Source: Flavobacterium sp. CG_23.5 (lineage in GTDB: Bacteria > Bacteroidota > Bacteroidia > Flavobacteriales > Flavobacteriaceae). Taken from it: a stretch of 64,000 bases of DNA. The DNA is taken from contig NZ_JAGGNA010000001.1 in NCBI RefSeq assembly GCF_017875765.1, positions 2,197,001 through 2,261,000 on the forward strand, given 5' to 3'. The notes under the pieces are model-generated. The model had not been told where the DNA came from and did not search any database. It was given only the letters and a program-made list of their open reading frames with translations. Both the position numbers and the translations under genes were made by a program. Of this stretch, positions 1 through 8,483 are shown piece by piece (positions within the stretch are counted from its first letter, which is position 1; every line of letters begins with the position of its first letter).

Positions 1-233
1 TGCCGCAAGCAGAACTTTTGGAATTTTGTATAGGTATTGCACAAAAAATAATGAAAAACTCCCCTTACGCTATTGGCAAAGCCATAAAAGCAGTCAATGC
101 CAACTTCAAAGAAGGTAAAAACGGATTTGAAACGGAAATAAAAGCTTTTGGAAAATGTTTTGGAACTGAAGATTTTAAGGAAGGGACAACTGCCTTTTTA
201 GAAAAAAGAAAAGCGGTATTTACTGGGAAATAG
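1..233 (+). CDS. Enoyl-CoA hydratase/isomerase, C-terminal fragment
   Basis: The gene enters from the left edge and only its last ~77 codons are present. The frame is open from base 3 (PQAELLEF...) to a TAG at 231-233. The residues match the C-terminal helices of crotonase-superfamily enoyl-CoA hydratases, with the usual pattern of a helix (CIGIAQKIMKNSPYAIGKA), then K-A-V-N, then a tail of the type F-G-x-C-F-x-T-x-D-x-x-E-G-x-x-A-F-L-E-K-R-K-A-x-F. These enzymes hydrate 2-enoyl-CoA in fatty-acid beta-oxidation or related acyl-CoA pathways in the cytoplasm. The catalytic part lies outside the window, so the exact substrate cannot be said. Confidence 0.85.
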   Translation, partial: PQAELLEFCIGIAQKIMKNSPYAIGKAIKAVNANFKEGKNGFETEIKAFGKCFGTEDFKEGTTAFLEKRKAVFTGK

Positions 234-261
234 TTTTTAATATGGTACTATGTTTTTTATA

Positions 262-312
262 AATATCTTTTTATTACACCATTATTACCGTGTAATAAAA
301 GGATATTGTTTT
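262..312 (+). terminator. Intrinsic terminator after enoyl-CoA hydratase
   Basis: An 18-bp stem (262-279 with 290-307, one G-T pair) with a 10-nt loop is followed by a T-rich run. It lies 29 bases after the hydratase stop and closes that transcript. Confidence 0.7.
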
Positions 313-434
313 TTGGAACAATCCCAAAAAAACTGAATCGAATTCTAAAACAATTTTTTTTCTTGCATTAATGGATTCTTTGGACAACAAACCCTAATTT
401 TGCGAGCTAGTTTCAAATTTTAATTTTAAAAAAC

Positions 435-836
435 ATGTCCTACCAACCCGTATTTGCCCTTTTTTGGGAAAGTGTAAAACAAAGTATTCAAGATGGAACC
501 TACGCAAAGCTAACTTTGGCAAAGACCATAGGCGATACTGAATTAAAAAACATCTATGTTCGTCCCGTTTTACTCGAGAATGATGTGTTTGCGCTTTCGG
601 TTACGGCACGTTCCAAAACAGAAGAAATAGAATCATTTCATACATTGGATGAAACCTTTATGGTATTGGCTCCGTTTATGAATAAACCTTTTTTAACGGC
701 ACTTTTATTTACGACTGAGAACGATATTACTTTTAAACTTAATAAGAAAAGAGTCGCAAGTATCATTGAACAAGCTCCCACGTTTAAAAACGCGTCGGAT
801 GTAATTATAGAAATGAAAGCGAAGGGAATCATATAA
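435..836 (+). CDS. Conserved hypothetical protein, 133 aa
   Basis: A complete 133-residue cytoplasmic protein with no signal peptide or membrane segment. I do not recognise a named domain. It looks globular alpha/beta, with alternating hydrophobic strands and a helical C-terminus ending D-V-I-I-E-M-K-A-K-G-I-I. A TAnnTTTG element (395-402, TAATTTTG) lies 32 bases before the ATG, and the preceding gene is closed by a terminator, so it is probably transcribed alone. A decayed copy of its last ~35 codons sits at 3481-3612, so a paralogue once stood nearby. The function is unknown. Confidence 0.7.
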   Translation: MSYQPVFALFWESVKQSIQDGTYAKLTLAKTIGDTELKNIYVRPVLLENDVFALSVTARSKTEEIESFHTLDETFMVLAPFMNKPFLTALLFTTENDITFKLNKKRVASIIEQAPTFKNASDVIIEMKAKGII

Positions 837-931
837 AAATGCAACTAATGTATCTATTCGATGCATTAGTAAAGCATGATGTTTGTAGCGCTGTTAACCA
901 AATTAAGACTGTCTCGTTCTGATAAATCAAA

Positions 932-2788
932 TCAGCACGCCTCTTTCTTCCCATTCACAAAATACATTTTCATCATACCCCTGTTTTTTACTTCAATTTC
1001 ACCACGATAATCACAGTCAAAACTATCTCTGATGAGTTCAAAGGTATTTTCAGCGATATTAATTTTTCCAGGTTCAGAACAGGATTCCATGCGAGAAGCA
1101 ATGTTCACGGTATCGCCCCAAATGTCGTAGGCAAATTTCTTAGTTCCTACAACTCCAGCAACCACTGGTCCAGAATTAATACCGATACGGATTTCAAAAC
1201 GGGTTTCATTTTGTGGATTATGCTTTAATGATTTGTGTACAAAAGCGGCGATTTCAAAAGCGGCCGACACCATTTTATGGGCGTGGTCTGCTGTAGGAAA
1301 CGGTAATCCGCCAGCACACATATAGCTATCGCCTACGGTTTTGATTTTTTCCAATCCATATTTTTCCATAATGGTATCAAACATAGAAAAATAGTAATCC
1401 ACGCTTTCTACCAACTTCTCAGGAGATAAATAATTGGCGTATTCCGTAAATCCTTTGAAATCTGTAAACAATACTGTAACCGATTCGAACCGTTTTGCGG
1501 CCACTTTACCATTTTGTTTTAGCTCTTGAGCAGTTTCCTCAGGAAGAATATTGAGTAGTAAATTGTCTGAACGGTTTTTTTCTTCTTCAATTATAATGTT
1601 GGTTCTTTTAATGAATTTATAGCGTCTGTACAATCCGATTGCCAATAAGAAAATAAGGAAAAAAGAGAAAACTGTGGCATAAATAAGATTGCGCTGGCGT
1701 TTGGCTTTTAGATGCTGAATTTCTTTGTCTTTTTTGAGTAAATCAACCTGAACTTGTTTTTGATTAACTTCATAATTAGTCCGTAAATCAGCCATTTGTT
1801 CCACTGATTTGAGATTGGTGACACTGTCGCGATAAGAGATGTGGTTCTTGTAATATTTTAAAGATTCTGCTGAATTTCCGGCTTTTTCATAGAGTTGGGA
1901 CAGTTTTAGATTGGACGTACTAGCTTGGTCTTTCAAACCATATTTTTGGGCTAGTTCCAAACTTCGGTTGGCATAATTCAACGCTTTTGTCCAATCATTT
2001 TGTTTCAAATAAATATCCGACATGTGAATTAGATAATCGGAAATTCCATAATAATCTTGCATATTTTCCAAAATGGCCGTCGCTTTCCCGAGATATTCCA
2101 TCGCCAATTTTTGATTGCCTTTTTCTGCATAGACCAGTCCAATATTCCCCAAGCTATAAGCGGTGCCAATCAAATAATCCGCTTTTTTGAAAATGGCGCC
2201 CGACTCATTGAAATAGCGTAAAGACCGATTGTATTGCTTGTTTTTTAAATATTGATCTCCGGCATTTAATAAAGCACTTGCTAAGGCAATAGCATTATCT
2301 GTTTTTCTTAATAGTTGGATCGCTCGGTTATAGTAAATATCTGCATTTTTAGCATTACCCATCACCGAATAAATATCGGCAATGGCGGAATACGCTGTTC
2401 CTTGTCCAACAACGAATTTTGCTTTTGTAGCTGCTTCTTCACTTTTGATAAAAGCATCCAAAGACTTATCTAAATCTCCGGCAAGTCTGTGTTTATTTCC
2501 TTTTTGATAATATCCTCTGTGAAGGTATAAATAGTTTTTTTCCGCTTTAGATAATGCAATAAGTTCGTCGGCATATCGTAGTGAAAGTCCCAGATTATCA
2601 ACTTCATTAAATGCTAAATTTCTCAACAGTTCTAACTTTTCAGTTCCTTTGAGATTCCCTTTAGCGTAAATCAGCTTTAAACTGTCGGCTACTTTTTGCT
2701 CTTGTCCCCAAGCAGTTTCAGACAGGAAAAATAGAAAACACAACGCACCGGAGATTTCTACAATACACTTGTAAAATCTCAATTTCAT
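932..2788 (-). CDS. TPR-repeat membrane adenylate cyclase (class III)
   Basis: A 618-residue sensor-type cyclase making cAMP from ATP. Residues 1-28 are a signal peptide. About 40-330 are tetratricopeptide repeats, so the sensor region should be periplasmic. A coiled coil (about 330-365), one membrane helix (367-387) and a second coiled coil (about 395-425) lead into the class III catalytic domain (434-612). The catalytic residues are visible: metal-binding D443 (FTDF) and D487 (GDSY), adenine-selecting K483 and D555, and transition-state N562 and R566 in the D-T-V-N-I-A-S-R motif. All are present, so it should be active and ATP-specific. The start overlaps the stop of the upstream 148-aa gene by 4 bases, which indicates translational coupling. 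Protein partners through the TPRs are an inference. Confidence 0.9.
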   Translation of the reverse strand: MKLRFYKCIVEISGALCFLFFLSETAWGQEQKVADSLKLIYAKGNLKGTEKLELLRNLAFNEVDNLGLSLRYADELIALSKAEKNYLYLHRGYYQKGNKHRLAGDLDKSLDAFIKSEEAATKAKFVVGQGTAYSAIADIYSVMGNAKNADIYYNRAIQLLRKTDNAIALASALLNAGDQYLKNKQYNRSLRYFNESGAIFKKADYLIGTAYSLGNIGLVYAEKGNQKLAMEYLGKATAILENMQDYYGISDYLIHMSDIYLKQNDWTKALNYANRSLELAQKYGLKDQASTSNLKLSQLYEKAGNSAESLKYYKNHISYRDSVTNLKSVEQMADLRTNYEVNQKQVQVDLLKKDKEIQHLKAKRQRNLIYATVFSFFLIFLLAIGLYRRYKFIKRTNIIIEEEKNRSDNLLLNILPEETAQELKQNGKVAAKRFESVTVLFTDFKGFTEYANYLSPEKLVESVDYYFSMFDTIMEKYGLEKIKTVGDSYMCAGGLPFPTADHAHKMVSAAFEIAAFVHKSLKHNPQNETRFEIRIGINSGPVVAGVVGTKKFAYDIWGDTVNIASRMESCSEPGKINIAENTFELIRDSFDCDYRGEIEVKNRGMMKMYFVNGKKEAC

Positions 2789-3231
2789 TGCGGATTTATT
2801 GCTAATTTTGGATCAATACTAAACGATTTATAATTAGAAGGTGAATCATAAATGCTGAAATTAATCAGGTAAATATCTTCTAAACCAGCTAACCTATTAT
2901 CGTTTTTAACGTTGGCATTTACATTACCTGACCTCCCAGCTGAACCTTGAATGGTTTTGGCAGTAAAGAAATTGGTATCGCCGTCTTCTGAGTCAAAGAC
3001 AATGCTGGTGATTGCTATGGTATATCCGTTATCACCTGTAACACCAACCCATTTCACATTGTTATTTATAAATACGATGGAGGTGAAATCTGGTAAAGTT
3101 CCGTTGGGAGAATTACCGTTGTTGTCATCAGATAAGACACATATTTCATTAATCTGTGCTTTTGTTGGATTAGTTAATCCAAAAAGATAATTTGCTTGAA
3201 CACTTAATGTGATTGTTACTGGCTTTGCCAT
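2785..3231 (-). CDS. Hypothetical protein coupled to the TPR cyclase
   Basis: A 148-residue protein with no recognised domain, signal peptide or membrane helix. Its composition (rich in N, S, T, D, G, with alternating I/V) suggests a beta-sandwich or secreted-like fold. A conserved-looking stretch near the middle contains W-V-G-V-T-G-D-N-G-Y-T. It is the first gene of a two-gene unit: its TGA overlaps the ATG of the adenylate cyclase by 4 bases, so the two are very likely co-translated. That could make it a ligand, regulator or partner of the cyclase, but this is only context. Confidence 0.6.
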   Translation of the reverse strand: MAKPVTITLSVQANYLFGLTNPTKAQINEICVLSDDNNGNSPNGTLPDFTSIVFINNNVKWVGVTGDNGYTIAITSIVFDSEDGDTNFFTAKTIQGSAGRSGNVNANVKNDNRLAGLEDIYLINFSIYDSPSNYKSFSIDPKLAINPQ

Positions 3232-3480
3232 AATTACTATATTTAAAGGTTAATAAATACATATTTATATAGACCATTAATTAAATTCGGCGGGGCAAGC
3301 CAGTAAGATTTGGAGTAATTCGATCTAAAAACGAATATCAAATTTAATGTTTTTTTTCTAATAATTTAATATTGTTTTTCTCAAATTACTGTTTTTTAAG
3401 CGATTATTATTAAAATTGTATGTGGAATCACTATTTTCCTTCATCATCTAAAAAGAAACATTTCGTCTAAAAAAAATCTA

Positions 3481-3612
3481 ATTCTCAATATAAATGGATT
3501 GGTCCTTAAAATTAATAAAAAAAGAATGCGAAGTACTATTGAACAAATTATGACTTTTAAAAATGTTTGTGATGTAATTATTGAGGTGAAAGAAAAGGGA
3601 ATTTCGATTTAA
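3481..3612 (+). pseudogene. Decayed 3' fragment of a paralogue of the 435-836 gene
   Basis: Read in the frame starting at 3481, the sequence gives L-K-I-N-K-K-R-M-R-S-T-I-E-Q then T-F-K-N-V-C-D-V-I-I-E-V-K-E-K-G-I-S-I and a stop at 3610. This aligns without gaps to the last ~35 residues of the 435-836 protein (K-L-N-K-K-R-V-A-S-I-I-E-Q, then T-F-K-N-A-S-D-V-I-I-E-M-K-A-K-G-I-I). No start codon or upstream homology is visible. It is the only coding signal in the 470-base gap between 3232 and 3703; the rest of that gap is AT-rich with nothing recognised. Confidence 0.7.
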
Positions 3613-3703
3613 GAATTTTGATTAACGATTGCTGATTTTTGATTTAAAAATCAGCAACAAGAAACATTTGAAATTTAAAATCGTTTATCTGAAATCTAAA
3701 ATA

Positions 3704-4357
3704 TTATTTCTCCCCTTCCCATTCCGCATAAAATTGCGACAGGAATCCTTCCATGTATTTATGTCTTTCTTGTGCAATTTGTTTTCCGGTCACCGTATTC
3801 ATTTTGTCTTTTAGCAGTAACAACTTTTCGTAAAAATGATTGAGCGTTGGAGAATCATTATTCTTGTACTCTTCCTTTGACATCTTCGTTTTCGGAGCAA
3901 TTTTAGGGTCGTAGATCGTTCTGTTTTTAAAACCCCCATAATTAAACGTTCGGGCAATTCCAATGGCGCCAATGGCGTCTAAACGATCCGCGTCCTGAAC
4001 TATATCCAGCTCAATGGAAGAGAATTTCTTTTCGAAATTACCGCCTTTGTAGGAGATGTTTTCAATGATATTTATTACATGTGCTATCGTTTCTTCTGCT
4101 GCGTTTTCTGATTCTAAGAATTCGCGGGCTACGGTGGGTCCAACAGTCTCGTCTCCATTATGAAATTTACTGTCGGCAATATCATGAAGTAGCGCTCCTA
4201 AACGAACAATTGTTGCATCACACGCTTCGTTTTTAGAAATTAAAACAGCATTTTTATACACTCTTTCAATATGGAACCAGTCGTGTCCGCCTTCGGCATT
4301 TTCTAATTTTTCTTTAACGAAAAGAATCGTCTTGTCAATTATATCTTCTTTGATCAT
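3704..4357 (-). CDS. HD-domain phosphohydrolase (YedJ-like)
   Basis: A cytoplasmic metal-dependent phosphohydrolase of the HD superfamily, about 217 aa. From M-I-K-E-D at 4357 the metal-ligand motifs are H25-D26...H29 (G-G-H-D-W-F-H), H58-D59 (L-L-H-D-I-A-D) and a downstream D in Q-D-A-D-R-L-D-A-I-G-A. This is the arrangement of the YedJ/YpgQ family, whose members hydrolyse nucleotides or related phosphates. The frame extends 21 codons further upstream to 4420, but that extension (M-L-S-F-E-V...) is not family-like, so the internal ATG is preferred. The substrate in this organism is unknown. Confidence 0.85.
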   Translation of the reverse strand: MIKEDIIDKTILFVKEKLENAEGGHDWFHIERVYKNAVLISKNEACDATIVRLGALLHDIADSKFHNGDETVGPTVAREFLESENAAEETIAHVINIIENISYKGGNFEKKFSSIELDIVQDADRLDAIGAIGIARTFNYGGFKNRTIYDPKIAPKTKMSKEEYKNNDSPTLNHFYEKLLLLKDKMNTVTGKQIAQERHKYMEGFLSQFYAEWEGEK

Positions 4358-4451
4358 TTTAATATTGGTCTTAATCAAAAATGTTGAATCTTGAAGCACA
4401 ATAACTTCAAAACTCAACATTTTTTATTCTTTTATTTAGAACTTAAAAAAT

Positions 4452-5441
4452 CTATCGTGCTAAAGCAGGTTCTACCCATTTGAAAATATGGGATTCTTGT
4501 GGAATTACCATACGTTCTGAAATTTTAGCCATTCTTCCTGGTAATTTCATTAAGTAATCACGGGCTTTCTCCGCTTCATCTGTCAAACCAGACATTTTTT
4601 CAATTTCCCATTTTTCAACCAGTTTTTGCATGATATCAACATAATCGGAAGCAGTGTAAACACCTATTCGCTGCGCCGAATCAGAAAACTGTTCGAAAGC
4701 AGTACTGATTTTTTGTCCAGATTCTCTCAGAAAATGCGCAGGCATAACGATTTTTGCTTTCATCATATATTGAAAAGCAAGCATCATTTCACTTGGATCC
4801 ACTTGAAAAATTCTAGTCACAAATTCGCTATACGCATGATGATGGCGCATCTCGTCACCAGCAATCATTTTGCACATTTTAGACAATTTGTTATCTCCAT
4901 ATTTCTTCGCCATTTGCGCCACTCTATTATGAGAAACATAAGTAGCTAACTCTTGAAAACTAGTGTATACAAAATTCTTGTAAGGATCACGTCCGGTTCC
5001 AATATCAAAACCATCATTAATAAGATGTTGTGTAGTCATCTCGATTTCACGCATGTTTACACGACCTGACAAATACAAGTATTTATTCAGCAAATCTCCA
5101 TGACGATTTTCCTCACCAGTCCATTGTCTGATCCATTTAGACCAGCCATTTCTTTCCACGTTATCAATACCATCTACATCCATTAACCAGGATTCGTAGG
5201 TTGGCAAAGCTTCTTCGGTGATTGTATCTCCCACTAAAGTTACCCAGAAATCATATGGTAATTCTTTTGCTATTTCACGTAATTCTTTAACCTCATCAAA
5301 AAAGGTGTCACTTTCAGAATTAGGCAAAAAATCTGATGGTTGCCATATTTTTTCCACTGGGATTAGGTACTGATCAACAAAGCTATCCACGTTTTTTTCC
5401 AAAAACTGCATTACTTCTAATCGAATGTTTTTTATTGACAT
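4452..5441 (-). CDS. Acyl-ACP desaturase (soluble di-iron)
   Basis: A 329-aa soluble fatty acid desaturase of the FA_desaturase_2, ferritin-like family. It introduces a cis double bond into acyl-ACP using a di-iron centre, O2 and reduced ferredoxin. Both diagnostic iron-binding motifs are seen: E-E-N-R-H (110-114) and D-E-M-R-H (196-200). The protein is cytoplasmic and full length. Its start lies 10 bases after the stop of plsC on the same strand, so the two form an operon joining fatty-acid unsaturation to phospholipid assembly, probably for control of membrane fluidity. Confidence 0.9.
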   Translation of the reverse strand: MSIKNIRLEVMQFLEKNVDSFVDQYLIPVEKIWQPSDFLPNSESDTFFDEVKELREIAKELPYDFWVTLVGDTITEEALPTYESWLMDVDGIDNVERNGWSKWIRQWTGEENRHGDLLNKYLYLSGRVNMREIEMTTQHLINDGFDIGTGRDPYKNFVYTSFQELATYVSHNRVAQMAKKYGDNKLSKMCKMIAGDEMRHHHAYSEFVTRIFQVDPSEMMLAFQYMMKAKIVMPAHFLRESGQKISTAFEQFSDSAQRIGVYTASDYVDIMQKLVEKWEIEKMSGLTDEAEKARDYLMKLPGRMAKISERMVIPQESHIFKWVEPALAR

Positions 5442-5451
5442 TATATATAAA

Positions 5452-6186
5452 TTAAATTTTTATTCCTTGTACTACAGTTTTTTCTGTTAATTCTGATAGT
5501 TCCTCATAACCATAATCTTTTACCGCTAATGGTTTATGTATTACAAAGGTAAGGTGATTTCCTAAACCTAAGGGGAAAAATCCATATTTAACGATTTTCC
5601 AAGAGTTGTTTATCGTTACCGGAACCACGTAAGCAGATGGTGCATTTTTACATAATATTTTCAATCCGGTTTGGGAAAACGACTTTGGCGCTCCGTTCTT
5701 GCTTCTAGTTCCTTCCGGAAAAATAACTGCCGAGCGTTTGTATTTTTCAATATATTCTGCTAATCCTTTGATTGCAGGAATAGCTTGTTTTGGATCTTTG
5801 CGATCAATAAGGACCGAACCCCCGTGTCTCAAATTATAAGAAACACTTGGAATTCCTTTTCCTAATTCCATTTTACTGACAAATTTACAATGAAAACGAC
5901 GTAAATACCAAATCATTGCAATAATATCATACATACTTTGATGATTAGAAACAAAAATCAAAGGGGCATCTTTAGGAATATTATCTATATTTTCAAATTT
6001 ATAGGTTGTTCCTAAAAGATTGGTGCATTTTACCAACAAAAAGTTCATATAATCCACACTCTTTTTGTGAGCCTGATAACCAAAAACAGTAAAGCAAGTC
6101 CATTGAATGGGATGAAACAGGACCAATATAAGACCAAAACACAAATAATAAATTATGGATATAGGATAGGAAATCAGTTTTTGCAT
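5452..6186 (-). CDS. plsC: 1-acyl-sn-glycerol-3-phosphate acyltransferase (PlsC)
   Basis: A membrane-bound acyltransferase, about 244 aa, converting lysophosphatidic acid to phosphatidic acid. The N-terminal hydrophobic helix anchors it. The catalytic N-H-Q-S-M-Y-D motif (H-x4-D) is followed by the substrate-binding F-P-E-G-T-R motif. I place the start at the ATG at 6186: the frame runs back to a GTG at 6204, but a TACTTTTG promoter element (6204-6211, minus strand) overlaps that GTG, so it would not be in the message. It is the first gene of an operon with the desaturase. A second PlsC-like gene lies at 15822-16589. Confidence 0.88.
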   Translation of the reverse strand: MQKLISYPISIIYYLCFGLILVLFHPIQWTCFTVFGYQAHKKSVDYMNFLLVKCTNLLGTTYKFENIDNIPKDAPLIFVSNHQSMYDIIAMIWYLRRFHCKFVSKMELGKGIPSVSYNLRHGGSVLIDRKDPKQAIPAIKGLAEYIEKYKRSAVIFPEGTRSKNGAPKSFSQTGLKILCKNAPSAYVVPVTINNSWKIVKYGFFPLGLGNHLTFVIHKPLAVKDYGYEELSELTEKTVVQGIKI

Positions 6187-6203
6187 TCTTAAAATATTAG
6201 CCA

Positions 6204-6211
6204 CAAAAGTA
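6204..6211 (-). promoter_or_regulatory. -7 element TACTTTTG before plsC
   Basis: An exact match to TAnnTTTG on the minus strand, 17 bases before the plsC ATG at 6186. No good TTG at -33 spacing was found. It decides the plsC start, because the GTG at 6204 overlaps it. Confidence 0.5.
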
Positions 6212-6271
6212 AGAAATATATTTTTAGTCGGATTTAAATCACAAACAATATATAGAATTCGTGTTTAATCG

Positions 6272-6279
6272 TAACTTTG
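6272..6279 (+). promoter_or_regulatory. -7 element TAACTTTG before rnpA
   Basis: An exact TAnnTTTG match 32 bases before the rnpA ATG, in the divergent gap with plsC. No clear -33 TTG was found. Confidence 0.5.
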
Positions 6280-6311
6280 CAGAATAAAATCCATGTCTTT
6301 TTTATCCAAAA

Positions 6312-6737
6312 ATGAACTTCACTTATCCAAAAAACGAAAAACTAAAAAGTAAAATCACCATTGGATTATTGTTTTCCGAAGGGAAATCAGTGTCTAAATA
6401 TCCTTTACGATTAGTCTATTATTCTGGTAATTTGGACAATCCCGACACTTCGGGGCAAAATATAAAGATGGGAGTTTCGGTATCAAAAAAACATTTTAAA
6501 AAAGCGGTTGACCGAAATTATTTTAAACGCGTTCTTCGTGAAACCTATCGTCTCAACAAACATTTACTATTGGATAATCTGGATAAACCCTATGCTTTTA
6601 TGTTGTTTTACCAAAGCAAAGACCGTTTGTCTTATGAGGAAATCAACACCAAAACTATTCAATTGTTTGAGAAATTTTTGCAACAAAATAGTAAAACTAC
6701 TTTGTCAGAAAATAACCTAGATTTAGAAAAATTATAA
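6312..6737 (+). CDS. rnpA: Ribonuclease P protein component
   Basis: The 141-aa protein subunit of RNase P, which binds the catalytic RNA and the 5' leader of pre-tRNA during tRNA maturation. The signature RNR motif is visible (A-V-D-R-N-Y-F-K-R-V-L-R-E), preceded by the strand G-V-S-V-S-K-K. The length is normal with a short acidic tail. It is not beside rpmH as in many bacteria; it is followed by an S41 protease gene. It is driven by the TAACTTTG element at 6272. Confidence 0.93.
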   Translation: MNFTYPKNEKLKSKITIGLLFSEGKSVSKYPLRLVYYSGNLDNPDTSGQNIKMGVSVSKKHFKKAVDRNYFKRVLRETYRLNKHLLLDNLDKPYAFMLFYQSKDRLSYEEINTKTIQLFEKFLQQNSKTTLSENNLDLEKL

Positions 6738-6845
6738 TTTGCAATTCAATCAAATGAAGCAATAGAACCTTTATATACAATACTTTAATTAATATTGACG
6801 TTTTATTGTTATTTTAGCGGTTACAAATTTAGTTATACGAAACCC

Positions 6846-8483
6846 ATGAACTTCTTTTTCAAAAAAAAATTCATAATTCCTATTGTCGCTTCGGCATTTT
6901 TATTCATTGGAACCAGTTTCAAAGACGATTTTTTTGAAATTGCAAAACAGATAGAAATATTCACTACGCTATTTAAGGAGTTGAATAAAAATTACGTAGA
7001 CGAGACAAATCCTGGCGATTTAATGGACAAAGCCATCAAAGGAATGTTAGGCAGTCTAGACCCTTACACTGTTTATTTCAACGAGCAGGAGGTGGTACGA
7101 TTCAAAATAAATAACACAGGAGAATATACTGGAATCGGTGCTTTATTAACAAGAAAAGAGGAGAAACTAACGGTAAAAGAAATTTATAAAAACTTCCCTG
7201 CGGATAAAGCTGGACTCAAGCCTGGTGACGAAATTATTCAAATAGGTGATGTGCTTTTATCTGCATTCAAAGAAGATGCTTCACAACTTTTTAAAGGGGC
7301 AAAAAATACTAAAATCGACATCAAATACATTCGACAAGGAAAAACCAACACAACCCAAATTGTATTGGATGAAGTAGAAATAAAATCAGTGCCATTTTTC
7401 GGGAAAATTGATGAAAAAACCGGTTATATTGTCTTGTCCCATTTCAATAAAAAAGCTTCCGTCGAAACCAAAGAGGCATTAGAACAATTAAAAAGGGAGG
7501 GTGCGCAAAGAATTATCTTGGATCTAAGAGACAACCCAGGCGGACTTTTGAATGAAGCAGTGAATATTTGCAATCTCTTTGTTCCAAAAAATGAAATCAT
7601 CGTAACTACAAAATCGAAAATCGAAAAACACAATACTACCTATAAAACTGCCAATGAACCTATTGATACCGAAATTCCATTAATTATAATTGTCAATGGA
7701 AGAAGCGCATCCGCATCAGAAATTGTTTCGGGAGCCTTACAGGATTTAGACCGTGCCGTGGTACTGGGAAGCCGAAGTTTTGGAAAAGGATTAGTGCAAA
7801 GACCAGTAGAATTAACCTATGGAACGCAACTAAAGGTAACCATTGCCCGTTATTATACCCCTTCCGGAAGATGTATTCAAGCCCTAGATTATGCACATAA
7901 AGACAAAAGTGGTGTAGCCACTAGAACCGAGCAAAAAAATTACAATGCATTCAAAACACGAAAAGGAAGAGCTGTTTATGATGGTGGCGGCATTCAGCCT
8001 GATGTAGAGCTTAGCGAAACTAAACTAAGTCCAATCACCAACGCATTAATACGCAATGATGGAATTTTCAATTATGTAACGCATTATTATTATAAAAATC
8101 CAACTTTAGGAGATAAGATTCCAACGATTTCAGATGCGGATTATTTAGACTTTAAACAGTTTTTAAAAGCTGAAAAGTTCTCTTTTGATACTGAAACAGA
8201 GTTGGCTTTGAAAAATACTTTGGCTATAGCCAAAAAAGAAAAAGTAGACGAATCCATATCAACAGAATACCAGCAATTGTTGAGTGCATTGCAAAAAAGT
8301 GAAGATCTGCTATTGGATAAAAATCAAAAAGAGATCAAGAATCTTATCTTAGATGAAATCATAAAAAGGTATCAATACCAAGAAGGATTATATCAATATT
8401 ATATAAAAAACAATACCGAAGTTAAAAAAGCGGTTAGCATTTTGGACAATAATTCAGAATACAAATCTATTTTGAAATTATAA
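6846..8483 (+). CDS. S41 family C-terminal processing peptidase
   Basis: A periplasmic serine protease of the tail-specific (CtpA/Prc) family, about 545 aa. The N-terminal K-K-K plus hydrophobic stretch is a signal peptide or anchor. A PDZ domain (about 85-160) with the usual T-G-I-G-A and G-D-E-I-I-Q-I-G strands precedes the catalytic domain. The nucleophile region is N-G-R-S-A-S-A-S-E-I and the general-base lysine is in S-F-G-K-G-L-V-Q. A long helical C-terminal extension follows. I chose the ATG at 6846 over an upstream one at 6795 because it begins the signal peptide directly. The next gene's ATG overlaps its stop by 1 base. Confidence 0.9.
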   Translation: MNFFFKKKFIIPIVASAFLFIGTSFKDDFFEIAKQIEIFTTLFKELNKNYVDETNPGDLMDKAIKGMLGSLDPYTVYFNEQEVVRFKINNTGEYTGIGALLTRKEEKLTVKEIYKNFPADKAGLKPGDEIIQIGDVLLSAFKEDASQLFKGAKNTKIDIKYIRQGKTNTTQIVLDEVEIKSVPFFGKIDEKTGYIVLSHFNKKASVETKEALEQLKREGAQRIILDLRDNPGGLLNEAVNICNLFVPKNEIIVTTKSKIEKHNTTYKTANEPIDTEIPLIIIVNGRSASASEIVSGALQDLDRAVVLGSRSFGKGLVQRPVELTYGTQLKVTIARYYTPSGRCIQALDYAHKDKSGVATRTEQKNYNAFKTRKGRAVYDGGGIQPDVELSETKLSPITNALIRNDGIFNYVTHYYYKNPTLGDKIPTISDADYLDFKQFLKAEKFSFDTETELALKNTLAIAKKEKVDESISTEYQQLLSALQKSEDLLLDKNQKEIKNLILDEIIKRYQYQEGLYQYYIKNNTEVKKAVSILDNNSEYKSILKL

